Assembly: GCF_019422935.1 (NCBI RefSeq)
Contig: NZ_JAHZCJ010000001.1
Span: forward strand, 62,001 to 126,000
Reading direction: 5' to 3'
Origin: Desulfovibrio sp.
GTDB taxonomy: Bacteria > Desulfobacterota > Desulfovibrionia > Desulfovibrionales > Desulfovibrionaceae
Length of the DNA stretch: 64,000 nucleotides
Shown: piece after piece, positions 28,225-38,400 of the stretch
Layout of the letters: each line of letters opens with the position of its first letter
Numbering within the stretch: the stretch's first letter is position 1
Position numbers and translations under genes: made by a program
The notes under the pieces: generated by a model
Told to the model about the DNA's origin: nothing
The model's input: only the letters and a program-made list of their open reading frames with translations
The model's database searches: none

Positions 28225-29358
28225 CTATTGGGCAACGGCCGTTTTATCAACGCCCGCCAGTGTGACGTCAAAGAGCTCGTCTGCCGAAATGAGCAGAATC
28301 AGCGGCAGATCCATGCCCATCTTTTGGGCAGTCACCAGATTCAGCGCGATCTTGGGCGTGTAGGCCGCGGTTTCAAGTTGGGTATTGGGCGGCAGCAGGC
28401 CAAGTTGGGCGGCAATATGGTCAGCATAAAATTTGCCAAGAGGAACATAATCAAGGGTCGAAAGCCCCATCAGCGCGCCCCTGCGCACATGTACGCTGCC
28501 ATCGCGCGCAAAGGTCTTGATATGGTGGGCATTGAGCGTGTTAAAGATGGCCTGCGGGTTGGCCTGCGTCCAGTCAAAGCAGTTGAGGGCAGAAATGTAA
28601 AAGGCATCCACGCCAGCTGCCAACAGTCTGTCCACGCCCTTGGTGCACGATTCTATGCTCTCCGCCTTGTCCAAAAAGGGGTACTCCACAAGGGTAAAGC
28701 CGCGCTCGCGCGCAACTTCGCGCGCTTCCCTCACGTTGGAGTATGAAAGGCCCTCGGGGCTGTCGTGATACATGATGCCAAGGCGAAGGAAGGGCAGCGC
28801 CTCATGAAACAGGGCAAAGACCTTGAACCATTTGTCCTTGGTGTAGCGGATGGTCAGGTTGGCGGCGCCTTTGCCGGTGGCGCGATCCACAATGCCAGCG
28901 CCTGCGGGATCGGCAACGTCAACGCTCATGATGGGCGTTTTGCCGTTGTTTTCAGCCAGCAGGGCCTTGGTGGCCTCTGTTCCCATGCTGATGATGACGT
29001 CGATATCCGGATTTTGCATCAGCTTGCGGGCCTCAGCGCGGTAAACGCTCTCAGACGCATCCCAGCCAGGGCTGATGTACAGTTCGTCCGGCAGGGTGAT
29101 GCGGTCGGCAACCCCGCGTTGCCGCAGGGCCTTGATGATTTCTTTTTGCAGCAGGGTAAATTCCCAGTACGGCCCGGCTTCAAAATAGGCCGCGACCTTG
29201 GGGCGCGAGGGTTTGGGCTGGGAGGACGCCGGGGCAGGCGCTGCCATCTGTTCCATCGGCGCACGCGGGGGGGCTGCCTGCACGTTTGCGCACAGGGATA
29301 CCGCGCAGCAAAGCGCTGCGGCAAGTGTGGCGAAGAACGATCCGAGGCGGCTGCTCAT
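28225..29358 (-). CDS. PF04392-type ABC substrate-binding-like protein (copy 2)
   Basis: 377 aa from the ATG at 29358, which opens a signal peptide (LGSFFATLAAALCCAVSLCANVQA). An upstream in-frame start at 29469 has no benefit. The mature domain parallels copy 1 segment by segment: AAYFEAGPYWEF, DIDVIISMGTEATKALL, PIMSVDVADPAGAGIV, FYISALNCFDW, ARDGSVHVRRGALMGLST. No permease or ATPase partner lies beside it. The two paralogues flank the exporter operon, so a shared sensing role, for example with the sensor-MFS protein, is a reasonable guess. About 280 bases without a gene separate it from the phosphopantetheinyl transferase gene. Confidence 0.75.
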   Translation of the reverse strand: MSSRLGSFFATLAAALCCAVSLCANVQAAPPRAPMEQMAAPAPASSQPKPSRPKVAAYFEAGPYWEFTLLQKEIIKALRQRGVADRITLPDELYISPGWDASESVYRAEARKLMQNPDIDVIISMGTEATKALLAENNGKTPIMSVDVADPAGAGIVDRATGKGAANLTIRYTKDKWFKVFALFHEALPFLRLGIMYHDSPEGLSYSNVREAREVARERGFTLVEYPFLDKAESIESCTKGVDRLLAAGVDAFYISALNCFDWTQANPQAIFNTLNAHHIKTFARDGSVHVRRGALMGLSTLDYVPLGKFYADHIAAQLGLLPPNTQLETAAYTPKIALNLVTAQKMGMDLPLILLISADELFDVTLAGVDKTAVAQ

Positions 29359-29638
29359 GGAACAAAATACCCTATGATGCGTTCTTGGTGACGCAGTGTG
29401 TCCGCCGCTCGGCGGTTCTGACCAAAAACTGGAGTGGATTTTTTTCCAAAATCCGTGCGGAGCAGACAAGCATTTTTATGGCAATCTGCGCTATTGGCGG
29501 TGTTGGGCCACACGGATTTTTACACGGGCGCAAAGCCATGCGCGCATGTTTCAATATACCAGAGGAAAAGCGGTATCGTCCACATGAATTTGGGGCGCGC
29601 ATCGGCGTTTCTGCATGATTTTTGGCGGGTTGCAGGAA

Positions 29639-30397
29639 TCAACAGGCAAGGTGGACAATGACGTCCAGACAGGAGCTATGCGCCGCTACGCTGCACTGGT
29701 AACCGTCTGATGTTTTGATGTCTCGGCTTGTCCACTGCCCGCCAACCTCAAGCATTGCAGTCGCGCCGTGAACAGCGTTTGCAGTGAAGGATGCTATCCA
29801 GCCGCTCTCTTGCGGCCCGGTGTGTACGCTAAAGCTTTGCAAGGGCATGCTCAGGCCCATGCCCACAGCCTTGATTATGGCCTCCTTGCGCGTCCAGCAG
29901 CGGTAAAAGGCGGTTTGCAGTTCCGACGGGGGCAGAGACAGCAGGTCTTTCTGCTCCTGCGGGTGCAACTGGCTGGTCAGCTCCGCCGCATCGGGCAGGG
30001 GGCGCATTCTTTCCACATCAATGCCCACGCTCGCGCATCGGCAAAAGGCCACCCATACCATGCTGCCAGAATGGCTGATGGAAAAATCAGCGGATACTCC
30101 CGGGCAAAAGGGCTTGCCGTAAGGGGAGCGGGCAAACACGGCAGCGCTGTCCTGCGTGGCACAGTCCTGCCCAAAGGCGGCGTACAGCAGACGCCGCGCC
30201 AGCGCCCGGCCTGCCAGATGCCGCGCTGCATCTTCTATATGCACATAGCGTCCGGCCTCCTGCTGCTCTTGCGGGGAGGTGTGTGTGGTGCATTGTCTGG
30301 GCCAGTCCGCAATATTCTCAAGCTCCAGGCCAACGCACAGGATGGATTTTTCCGGGGTGGACGGCGCGCGCCAATTGTAAAAATGTTGCGCCAGCAC
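29639..30397 (-). CDS. 4'-phosphopantetheinyl transferase (Sfp type)
   Basis: 252 aa, GTG start four bases after the thioesterase stop. It shows the three PPTase motifs: FSISHSGSMVWVAF (P2 region, with the His), VGIDVERMRPL (Mg2+-binding Asp and Glu) and FYRCWTRKEAIIKAVGMGL (W-x-x-K-E-A). Length and the Glu/Asp/Glu pattern fit the Sfp subfamily that activates NRPS and PKS carrier proteins. It should load phosphopantetheine onto the Ser of the six carrier domains of the adjacent synthases. Last gene of the KamA-thioesterase-PPTase operon, divergent from the synthases. Confidence 0.94.
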   Translation of the reverse strand: MLAQHFYNWRAPSTPEKSILCVGLELENIADWPRQCTTHTSPQEQQEAGRYVHIEDAARHLAGRALARRLLYAAFGQDCATQDSAAVFARSPYGKPFCPGVSADFSISHSGSMVWVAFCRCASVGIDVERMRPLPDAAELTSQLHPQEQKDLLSLPPSELQTAFYRCWTRKEAIIKAVGMGLSMPLQSFSVHTGPQESGWIASFTANAVHGATAMLEVGGQWTSRDIKTSDGYQCSVAAHSSCLDVIVHLAC

Positions 30398-30400
30398 CGC

Positions 30401-31117
30401 CTAACCCGCTGGTTGGAGTGTGTGCGTCATGTGATCTGCCAGTTCCTGCCAGTGATCCTGAACGTAAAAATGGCCGCCGCTGAAGGTGCGTACCGTGCAT
30501 TGCGCATCTGTCAGGGTTTGCCAGTGCAGGGCGTCAGCCTCGGTAACGAGATCGTGGCTGCCAATGGTGGTATGGATGGGCAAGGGCAAGTGGCTGTAGG
30601 GGGCGGGCTGCCAGCCTTCTATGGCCATAAAATCAGCGCGGAGCACTGGTTCAAGGTAGTTTCTGAAATCCTGCGACTGCGCAATCTCGGGCGGAATACC
30701 GCCCATGCGGGCCACGTAGTCCCACAGCGCGCCTTGGGGGAGCTGATCAACAGGGCATGAAATCCCGGTGCGCATCCGGCCTGGCGTGGTGGCGGACGAA
30801 ATGAACAGGGCCGTGGGCAAGGGCAGTGCCGCATCGCAGGCGAAGCGTGCGCAAAGAAAAGCCAGCAGGCCGCCCATGCTGTGGCCAAACAGGGCATAGG
30901 GGCCAGTGTGGGCGGTGGAGCGGATCTGCTCCAGCAAGTCGCGCCCCATGCTTTCCATGCTGGTGAGCAGCCGCTCCCGGCAGCGGCGGCCTTTGCCTGG
31001 CAGTTCCAGAGGTCTTATGGTGATCCATGACGGAAAAAAATCGTTGAACTTCGCATAAAAGGCGGCATTGCCCCCGGCGTGGGGAATGCAGAAAAGTGTC
31101 GTAGCTGTGTGTTGCAT
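30401..31117 (-). CDS. Type II (editing) thioesterase
   Basis: 238 aa alpha/beta hydrolase of the stand-alone NRPS thioesterase family. Motifs in order: LFCIPHAGGNAAFY (oxyanion region), LELPGKGRR, nucleophile GHSMGGLLA, the catalytic Asp near IGSHDLV and His in FSGGHFYV. Such enzymes remove wrong or stalled acyl groups from carrier domains. The gene lies eight bases after kamA and just before the PPTase gene. Confidence 0.93.
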   Translation of the reverse strand: MQHTATTLFCIPHAGGNAAFYAKFNDFFPSWITIRPLELPGKGRRCRERLLTSMESMGRDLLEQIRSTAHTGPYALFGHSMGGLLAFLCARFACDAALPLPTALFISSATTPGRMRTGISCPVDQLPQGALWDYVARMGGIPPEIAQSQDFRNYLEPVLRADFMAIEGWQPAPYSHLPLPIHTTIGSHDLVTEADALHWQTLTDAQCTVRTFSGGHFYVQDHWQELADHMTHTLQPAG

Positions 31118-31125
31118 GTGGTGCC

Positions 31126-32262
31126 CTACAGCTCAACCCATCCGGCATCGTCATCAAGTTTTTGAATGATGATGCGCGAGGCCTGTTCTTCGTGCCCGAT
31201 GCGGGCATGCATCTGCTTGAGAACAATATTGCCCTCGCTGATGCCGCAGATTTCCAGTTTGCCGATGTCGTGACCGATTATGTACTTGAAGCGCTTGCCA
31301 TAGCCGCTGAGTTGGGCCTTGGCCTTGTCCACAATGGCAATGCCCTGCTTGAGCGGCAGTTGAAAATGGTGCCGCACCCGCGAAACCGGCATGCACTGGT
31401 ACAGATAATACGGGTTCACCCCAATGGAAAGCAGGCGGTTCATCAGCTCGACAATATCTTCCGCACTGTCGTTGACGCCGCGCAGCAGCACCGCCTGATT
31501 GTTGATGATGGCCCCGCACAGGCGCAGCCTCTTGATGGCCTCGGCCGAGGTGGGCGTGATCTCGCGCGCATGGTTGTAGTGCGTGGCAATGTACAGGGCC
31601 TTGCGTTCGGCAAAAGCGCGAAGGGCATCTATGAGGCCGTCGTCAAAGATGCGCAGCGGGTAGGTGACCGGAATGCGCGTGCCTATGCGCACAAAATCCA
31701 CATGGTCGATCCCGGCCAGCCCCTCCAGCATTTTTTGCAGCACCGGGGTTGCCAGGGTCAGGGGGTCGCCGCCGGAAAGGATGACGTTGTTGATCTTGGG
31801 ATGGTCGGCAATGTATTGCAACGCCCCGGCAAAATTGCGCAGGGTCTGCTGGCTGGAGTGCCCCACAATGCGGCGGCGAAAGCAGTGGCGGCAGTGCATG
31901 GCGCAGCATTCTGTTGTAACCAGAAGTGCAGTGCAGTCGTATTTATGCAGTACGCCATTGCCCTTGTCGTGCTTGTCGTCGCCATAGGGGTCGGCAGTTG
32001 TCGCGCCCATGGATCCGGCAACCACCAGTTCTTCCGCATCAGGAAAGCACATGCGACGTATGGGATCATTGGGATCGTTTCTATCTATAAGGCTCAGATA
32101 ATAGCGGGGAATATTGACCGGGTGCACCGTGGCGACTTCACGAAGCGTTGCTTCCTCTTGTGGACTGAAAGTGGCGTATTGCTTCAACTGGTCGATGGTG
32201 ACGACATTTTTTGCAAGTTCCTTTTTCCAGTCAAGGCATTTCCAGCAAGGTTCAGCGTCCAT
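31126..32262 (-). CDS. KamA-family radical SAM aminomutase
   Basis: 378 aa from the ATG at 32262 (the frame extends to 32358 without a ribosome site). The [4Fe-4S]/SAM motif is CCAMHCRHC (C-x3-C-x2-C), followed by FRRR as in lysine 2,3-aminomutase. Then come ILSGGDPL, RIGTRIPVT and PYYLYQC. The putative PLP Lys aligns in GHDIGK. Residues that bind the lysine side chain in clostridial lysine 2,3-aminomutase appear replaced (the CDLS Asp by Met in QCMPVS; the second Asp not conserved), so the substrate is probably not lysine. It first catches the eye as a supplier of a beta-amino acid for the neighbouring NRPS. Alignments were by eye. Confidence 0.82.
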   Translation of the reverse strand: MDAEPCWKCLDWKKELAKNVVTIDQLKQYATFSPQEEATLREVATVHPVNIPRYYLSLIDRNDPNDPIRRMCFPDAEELVVAGSMGATTADPYGDDKHDKGNGVLHKYDCTALLVTTECCAMHCRHCFRRRIVGHSSQQTLRNFAGALQYIADHPKINNVILSGGDPLTLATPVLQKMLEGLAGIDHVDFVRIGTRIPVTYPLRIFDDGLIDALRAFAERKALYIATHYNHAREITPTSAEAIKRLRLCGAIINNQAVLLRGVNDSAEDIVELMNRLLSIGVNPYYLYQCMPVSRVRHHFQLPLKQGIAIVDKAKAQLSGYGKRFKYIIGHDIGKLEICGISEGNIVLKQMHARIGHEEQASRIIIQKLDDDAGWVEL

Positions 32263-32388
32263 TATTCCGGCCTCGGTTTGCGGATGGATTTTCTGGTGTT
32301 CAGGCGTTTTGGACGTGCCTGAACACCCGGATACAGAGTTATTGTTGAGGAAATACATTCAATACCCAGGTTTCGTTCTGTTCGTGAA

Positions 32389-32417
32389 TTTACGGCAAAA
32401 ACTGTCCAAAGTATATG
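32389..32417 (+). promoter_or_regulatory. Candidate promoter for the NRPS operon
   Basis: TTTACG and TATATG are separated by 17 bases in the divergent gap between the aminomutase and synthase genes. It ends about 80 bases before the synthase ATG. The match is moderate. No recognised operator is seen beside it. Confidence 0.35.
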
Positions 32418-32499
32418 TAAAACTTGCTAATATGCAGGCCGTGAGCTATTTTGCCCACCATGTTGCACTAAGCGCATTAAAGCCGCAGTGGGGGACGGA

Positions 32500-35400
32500 A
32501 TGGCAAAGATTGTGCCTTTAACCGGGTGTCAAAAAGAACTGTGGCTCTCTGCAAAAGCGGCGCTGTCCGACTATGCCGAAACCTCCATTCGGGGCTGTTA
32601 TCACATTGACGCCCTGCTTGATCCCGATTTGTTGCGCCAAGCCATCAAGCGCACGCTGCATTTCACGCCTCTGCCCGCCGCCTCTCTGTGCCAGGATGAA
32701 GCCGAACCGTACTTTCTTGTGGGTGAAGAGCAGGAACCTGATTTCAGGGTTCTGGACGCCGCTGCGCAGCCGAATCCCTCCGCCGCTGCCGACCGCATGA
32801 TCGACGAGTTTTTTGAAGAACCGGTAGAAAATCCCCTTATGCGCTACGCCCTTGTGATCACTGGCGAGGCGAGCTGCATAGTTGCCATGAAGTGCTCGCA
32901 CGTGGTGCTGGACGGGCTGGCATTCTTTTTTCACATAGCTGTTATTGCAGACGTTTACACAGCACTCGCGTGCGGAGAAACGCCAGACCTTGGCGAGCCG
33001 TGCTCCTGCGAAGAAGCCTACCTTGAAGATCAGGCGCACTGCGCCTCGCCGCGTTTTCAGAAAGACATGGCTTTTTGGCACGAACACCTCTCCCGTCTGC
33101 CAGAAAAGCGCCTGTTGCGCGCCCTGCCGGGGCGGCCAGATGTGCTTGGCGAGAGCCGCCACCAGAAGTTTGTGCTGTCAGAAAAAACCTCGAGTGAAAC
33201 GTCCGCGCTCATTGCCGCTCACAAGGTCAGCCCTGCGGTGTTTTTCACGGGCATCTACACGCTCATCGTGTCGTTCATGAGCGGAGAAAAGGACATTGTG
33301 GCTCTTGCCCCAGTAGCTTATGGGGAGCGCAAGGTGCTGTACCGGCGGCAGGGGGCCATGATGTCGCTGCCGCCCCTGCTGGTGAACGTGGCCGCGCACG
33401 ATACCTTTGCCGGGCTGCTGGAGGCAGTCAGCGCGCAGAACGGTTCATTTTACCGCCATGTGCGCACGCCTTACCAACTGGCTGCCCGCCAGCTTGAAGG
33501 CAAAAACTTTGCTTTTCTGGCAGATACCTTTGTCAATTTTCTGCCCAATACGCCTCCCGGCACGCCGAAATTCCCCATTGTCGAGGCGGAGCAGAGGCAC
33601 AGCGCCAAGGAGCCGATCCTTTTTGGTACTCTGGTTATGCAGGAGCTGCGCTCGGGCTGTTTTTCGCTCACGGTGCGCAACAGTCGCAACCATCTGAGCG
33701 ACAGGGATGTGGAGAGGTTTGTCGCCCGCGTTGAGAGCGTAGTGGCCCAGCTTGCCGCTGGCATTGAGCCGCCGCAGCTTGATTATCTGCTGGATGAAGA
33801 AAAGCTTGAACTCGCGCAATGGCGCAGCGGCCCTGCAAGAACGTATGATATCCGCTCTCTGCCAGAACTTTTTGACGCGGTGGCGGATGCCTTTGCCGGG
33901 CGCGTTGCCGTCAAGGACGAATGGGGCAACGCCCTTTCGTACGCGCAAGTGCGCGAAAATTCCTTGCGTTGCGCCTCGTGGCTGGCCGGTCAGGGCGTTG
34001 TGCGGGGCGGCATTGTGGCGGTGGCGGCACAGCGCACGGCCAATCTGCCCGAAGTTGTGCTGGGCATCCAGCGGCTTGGAGCGATTTACCTCCCCATAGA
34101 CCCCAAGGCCGCACCCGACCGTATGGCCTATATTGTGGAGGACGCCGGGGCGGACATCACGCTTGATCTGGCCGACCTTACCTACCGACAATCTCCAATA
34201 ACGCCCTTGCCGCATGCGCCCCGGGCAGAGGATGGAGCCTACCTGATCTACACCTCCGGCTCCACGGGCAAGCCCAAGGGCGTGCTGGCCCCGCACGGCG
34301 GCTTTGCCAACATGATCCAGGGGCAGATCGAGCTTTTTGGCGTGCAGGCCGATGACCATGTGTTGCAGTTTGCGCCGCCCATTTTTGACGCCTCGTTGTC
34401 GGAAATGTTCATGGCTCTGCTGGCAGGGGCCGCCCTGTACCCGGTGAGCGACCAGTGCCGCAACGCGCCCTGGACGCTGCGGCAGTACATGATTGATAAC
34501 GACATCACCGTTGTCACCCTGCCACCCTCGTACCTTAATCTTTTTGAGGGAGAGCCCTTCCCCGGTTTGCGCGTGCTCATAACGGCGGGCGAGCCGCCTG
34601 TGGCGGGCGATGCCCTGCACTATGCCAAGGGCCTGCGCTATTTCAACGCCTACGGCCCTACGGAAACGTGCGTCTGCGCGGCCATGAAGGAAGTTTCGCC
34701 CTTTGAGCCGCAACCCATCGGCGTGGGCAGCCCCATCCCCAATGTGACGCTTTCCATCCGCAATGCCGAGGGGCGTGAGCTGCCCGCAGGCATGGCGGGC
34801 GAACTGTGGATAGGCGGGGCCAGTCTTGCCATCGGCTACCACAACAAGCCTGAAATGACGGAGCAGCGTTTTATCCACGTGCCGCAGGAAGGAAATGCCC
34901 GCTTTTACGCGTCCGGCGATATGGCCTTGTGGTCGGACAAGGGCGAAATTTTGTTGCTGGGCCGCGCAGACGATCAGGTGAAAATACGCGGCAACCGGGT
35001 GGAACTTGCCGAGGTGGCCTGCCTGCTTGAAAGCTGCGAAAGCGTCAGTCAGGCGGCTGTGCTGGCCGTCAAGGATGCGGGCGGTCAGGCCAGCCTTGCG
35101 GCATTTTTTGTGCTGCGGCCCGGCGCATCCATAGAAACGGTGGTTTCGTGGAGCAGAACAAGCCTGCCGCCCTACATGGTGCCCTCGGCCTGGCACGTGC
35201 TGGAAGCCATGCCCCTCGCCCCCACGGGCAAAATCGACCGCAAGGCCTTGCAAAACCTTGCACGGCGGGGCGAAGCGCATGGCGGCAGTGGCCGTAAGGC
35301 CCATGCTGGGCTTCTGGAGATTTTTGAGCGCGTGCTTGGCCGGGCCTACGATCCCGAAAAGAGTTTTTTTGCCCAGGGCGGCAACAGCCTTAACGCCATG

Positions 35401-38400
35401 TCGTTGCTGCATGCCATCCGCAAGACATTTAATGTTGATATCTCCTTCCGCAGTTTTGTCAGCTGCGAAACGCTGTTTGATGTGGAAGCCCAGCTTGGCG
35501 GCGTCCGTGCGGAGTCGGCCCTTGCGGGCATTGAAAGCGCGCCGCTCAGTACCGGGCAATTCCGCATCTGGGCCTACCAGCAGGTGAATGAAGGCTCCAT
35601 CGACTACAATATGCCCCTGCTGCTTGAACTGCGCGGCGACAGAACAGCGGATTTTCTGGAAGGTCTGCGCAGGGCTGCCAACGCGCAGGAGCTGTTCCAC
35701 TGTACGGTGGCGGGCGATATAGACAATCCCCATTTTGCGCAGGGCAAGGGCGAGGTCTACCTGTGCAGCGTGACCATTGCCGATGCGCGCGAAGCGGCGG
35801 TATTTTTTGACCAGCAGATCCACACGCCCTTTGATCTGCGTGTGGAGCCGCCCGTGCGCCTTGTGGCCGCTGTTTTGCCGCAGTGTGTTCAGGTGCTTGT
35901 GCTGGTGCACCATGTGGCGGGGGATGGCGAAACCCTTGAAATCCTGCTGCAAAATGCCTTGCGTTATTTGCGCGGCGAACCTCCCGTGCGTGGCCTGCTG
36001 GCTGTACAGGAGGCTTTTTGCCGCAGGCAGGCCGCCTATGCTGCATCGCCAGCCTGCGCCGATGATGCGGCCTACTGGCAGGAGGTACTTACGCCGCCAG
36101 TGCCCACCGTGAATCAGGCCGCCGGGGCCGCCAGCCGCAAGGGGGCCATGATCGGCGTTAATCTCGATACGGAAACCGCACTGGGATTTGAAATTCTGGC
36201 AAAAAATTCTGGAGCGAGCGTGCTGGCCTGCTTTGTGGCCTTGGCGGGGCGCGCGCTCTGCCGCCGTTTTGACAGAAAAGAACTGTTGCTGGGTGTGCCC
36301 ATGGGCCTGCGCGAAACGCAGGAAGAATTTTGCGCTGCCGGATTTTACGTCAACACCGTCCCCCTGCGCGTGAGCCTTGACGTCCTTGAAGACAGCGCCG
36401 CCGTGGTCGATGCCGCCCGCCAGATGCGGCAGGCCATTGAACACAGCCGTTACTGCGCTGCGGATATTGTGCCAGAATTTTTGGCAACGCATGCGTATTT
36501 TGAACCAGTGGGAGTTCCAGGGCTTGAACTGAACAGGCTGGAGCTGGAATTGCGGGCCAGCAAGCTCACAGCCAGCTTTACCCTCGTAACGGGCACGGCT
36601 TCTCGCATTGTGCTGGAATATGACGCGGGTTGCATCGCCGATGCCCCGGCTTTGCTGAATGATCTGGCGCGGAGCATGCGTCGTGCCTGCGAAGGTCTTG
36701 TCCGCCGTGATCCCCGGCAGGTATTAGGTAATGCCTGGCGCGAGATTCTGCACCCCGGCAGCTCCAGCGCTGTGCAGGAAGAAAGCGACTTTTTCCGGGA
36801 TGGCGGCGATTCCATCAAGGCTATCCAGATAACGGGCATTCTGCGCCGCAGCGGCATAACCGCCCTGAGCGCGCCGGATTTTTTGCGCATGCCCCGTTTT
36901 GGCGATCTCTGCACCCTGCTGGAAAGCGCCGAGAGCGACTCTTCTGCAACGCAGACTATGGACTACAGTCCTGTTGCCCCAGGCGAGCAGGTTCCCCTGC
37001 TGCTATTTGCCCGCTATTTTCTGGGTGCGCATCCCAGTCACTGGCGGCAGTTCTTCATGCTGCTGCCGCTGGAAATTCGCGCGGATGTGCCAACGGCAAG
37101 CATTGAAGCATGGCTGCAAACCCTGCCGGAAAATCACGAATCCCTGCGCATGGCCTTTGCGCCGGATCATGCCGTGCTGCTGGCCGAGCCGCAAAAAATA
37201 GGCCTGCACTGCCGCGATTTCGCCGACACTGTGGAGCAGACAAGCCTGCTGCGCGAGGCGGTGGGGGAGATCACGGCGGGCCTTGATGCGACATGCGGCA
37301 AAACGCTGGGGGCCATGCTGGCCCGGCAGGGCGAGAAACGCTTCTTGCTGTTGGTGGGGCATCACCTTGCGCTGGACGCGCTTTCGCTTGAAACCCTGCG
37401 GCAGGGCTTGCTCCATTATTGCCGCACAGGCAAAGCCCAGTGCGAAGCGCACGGCCTTGCCCTGCGCGCCCGCGAGGTTGAGCGGCTGCGCGCCGCCGGG
37501 GTATTCCCGTCTGAGGAACAGCGCGCCTTGTGGCGGGCTGCCTGCGCCGTACCATGCGAACCCTTGCGGGCCCTTTTGTCCCAGAGCCGGGACAGGGCCG
37601 CCAGCCGCGCCCGTTTGTCCGCGCAGCTTGATGGCTTTCGGCAGGAATACAGCACCGATGCCAAGGCCGATCTGCTGGCCGCGCTTGCCTGCGCCCTGCA
37701 CGCCCAGGGGCAGAAGTCGGCGGTGCGCGTGACGCTTGAGAGCCACGGGCGCGATGAACTTTTACCTGGTTTTGACGCCAGCCGCAGCCTTGGCTGGTTT
37801 ACGGCGGTCTGTCCCATGCCGCTTGAGCCTGCCCTGAACTACGCGCAGGCCCGCGAAGTCCTCGGCCCGTGGCTGGCGCAGCATTTCAGCCCGGAAAACT
37901 GCAATGCCTATGGATATTTGCGGCAGGAAAACCCGGCTGAATTTGGCTATGCGGCCCAGATTGCCTTTAACTATCTGGGGCGTGTGACGGGTCAGCCTGA
38001 CGAAGAGGCCTCCCTGATGCTCTCGGCTCTGGCTCCGGGGCTTATCCCCGAGCTTGTCCACGCCGATATGGAGGCGGATGCTCCGCTGGAGCTTTCGGTT
38101 TTTTTTGACCAACAGGGCATCCTGCACCTCGGGGCGTGGTTCAGCCCGCACTGCCTGGCGCATGATTGGGTTTCCGGCTTGCTCCAGAGCTGGCTTGCGG
38201 CTCTGAAGACCCTGCCCGCCTATCTGCCGCAGCAGACCCTGGACGCCATTTTTGCCGCCTGCGGCTGCCGTGCGGAGGATGTGGAGCGCATTGCGCAGCC
38301 GGATGCCGGACATGCGCCCTTGCTGTATCAGTCGCTGCTTGCGGAATCAGGGGTTTACACCCAGCAGGTGGAATTTCATTTTCGCGGCCCGGTGGATATT

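Noticed and set aside
31126..32262. Naming the aminomutase lysine 2,3-aminomutase (kamA)
   Set aside because: Substrate-binding Asp residues of that enzyme do not appear conserved, so only the family is called.
33445..36492. 1015-codon open frame on the minus strand inside the large synthase
   Set aside because: It is antisense to intact NRPS motifs; GC-rich codon bias creates such shadows. Composition (His/Gly/Arg-rich) is unlike a real protein.
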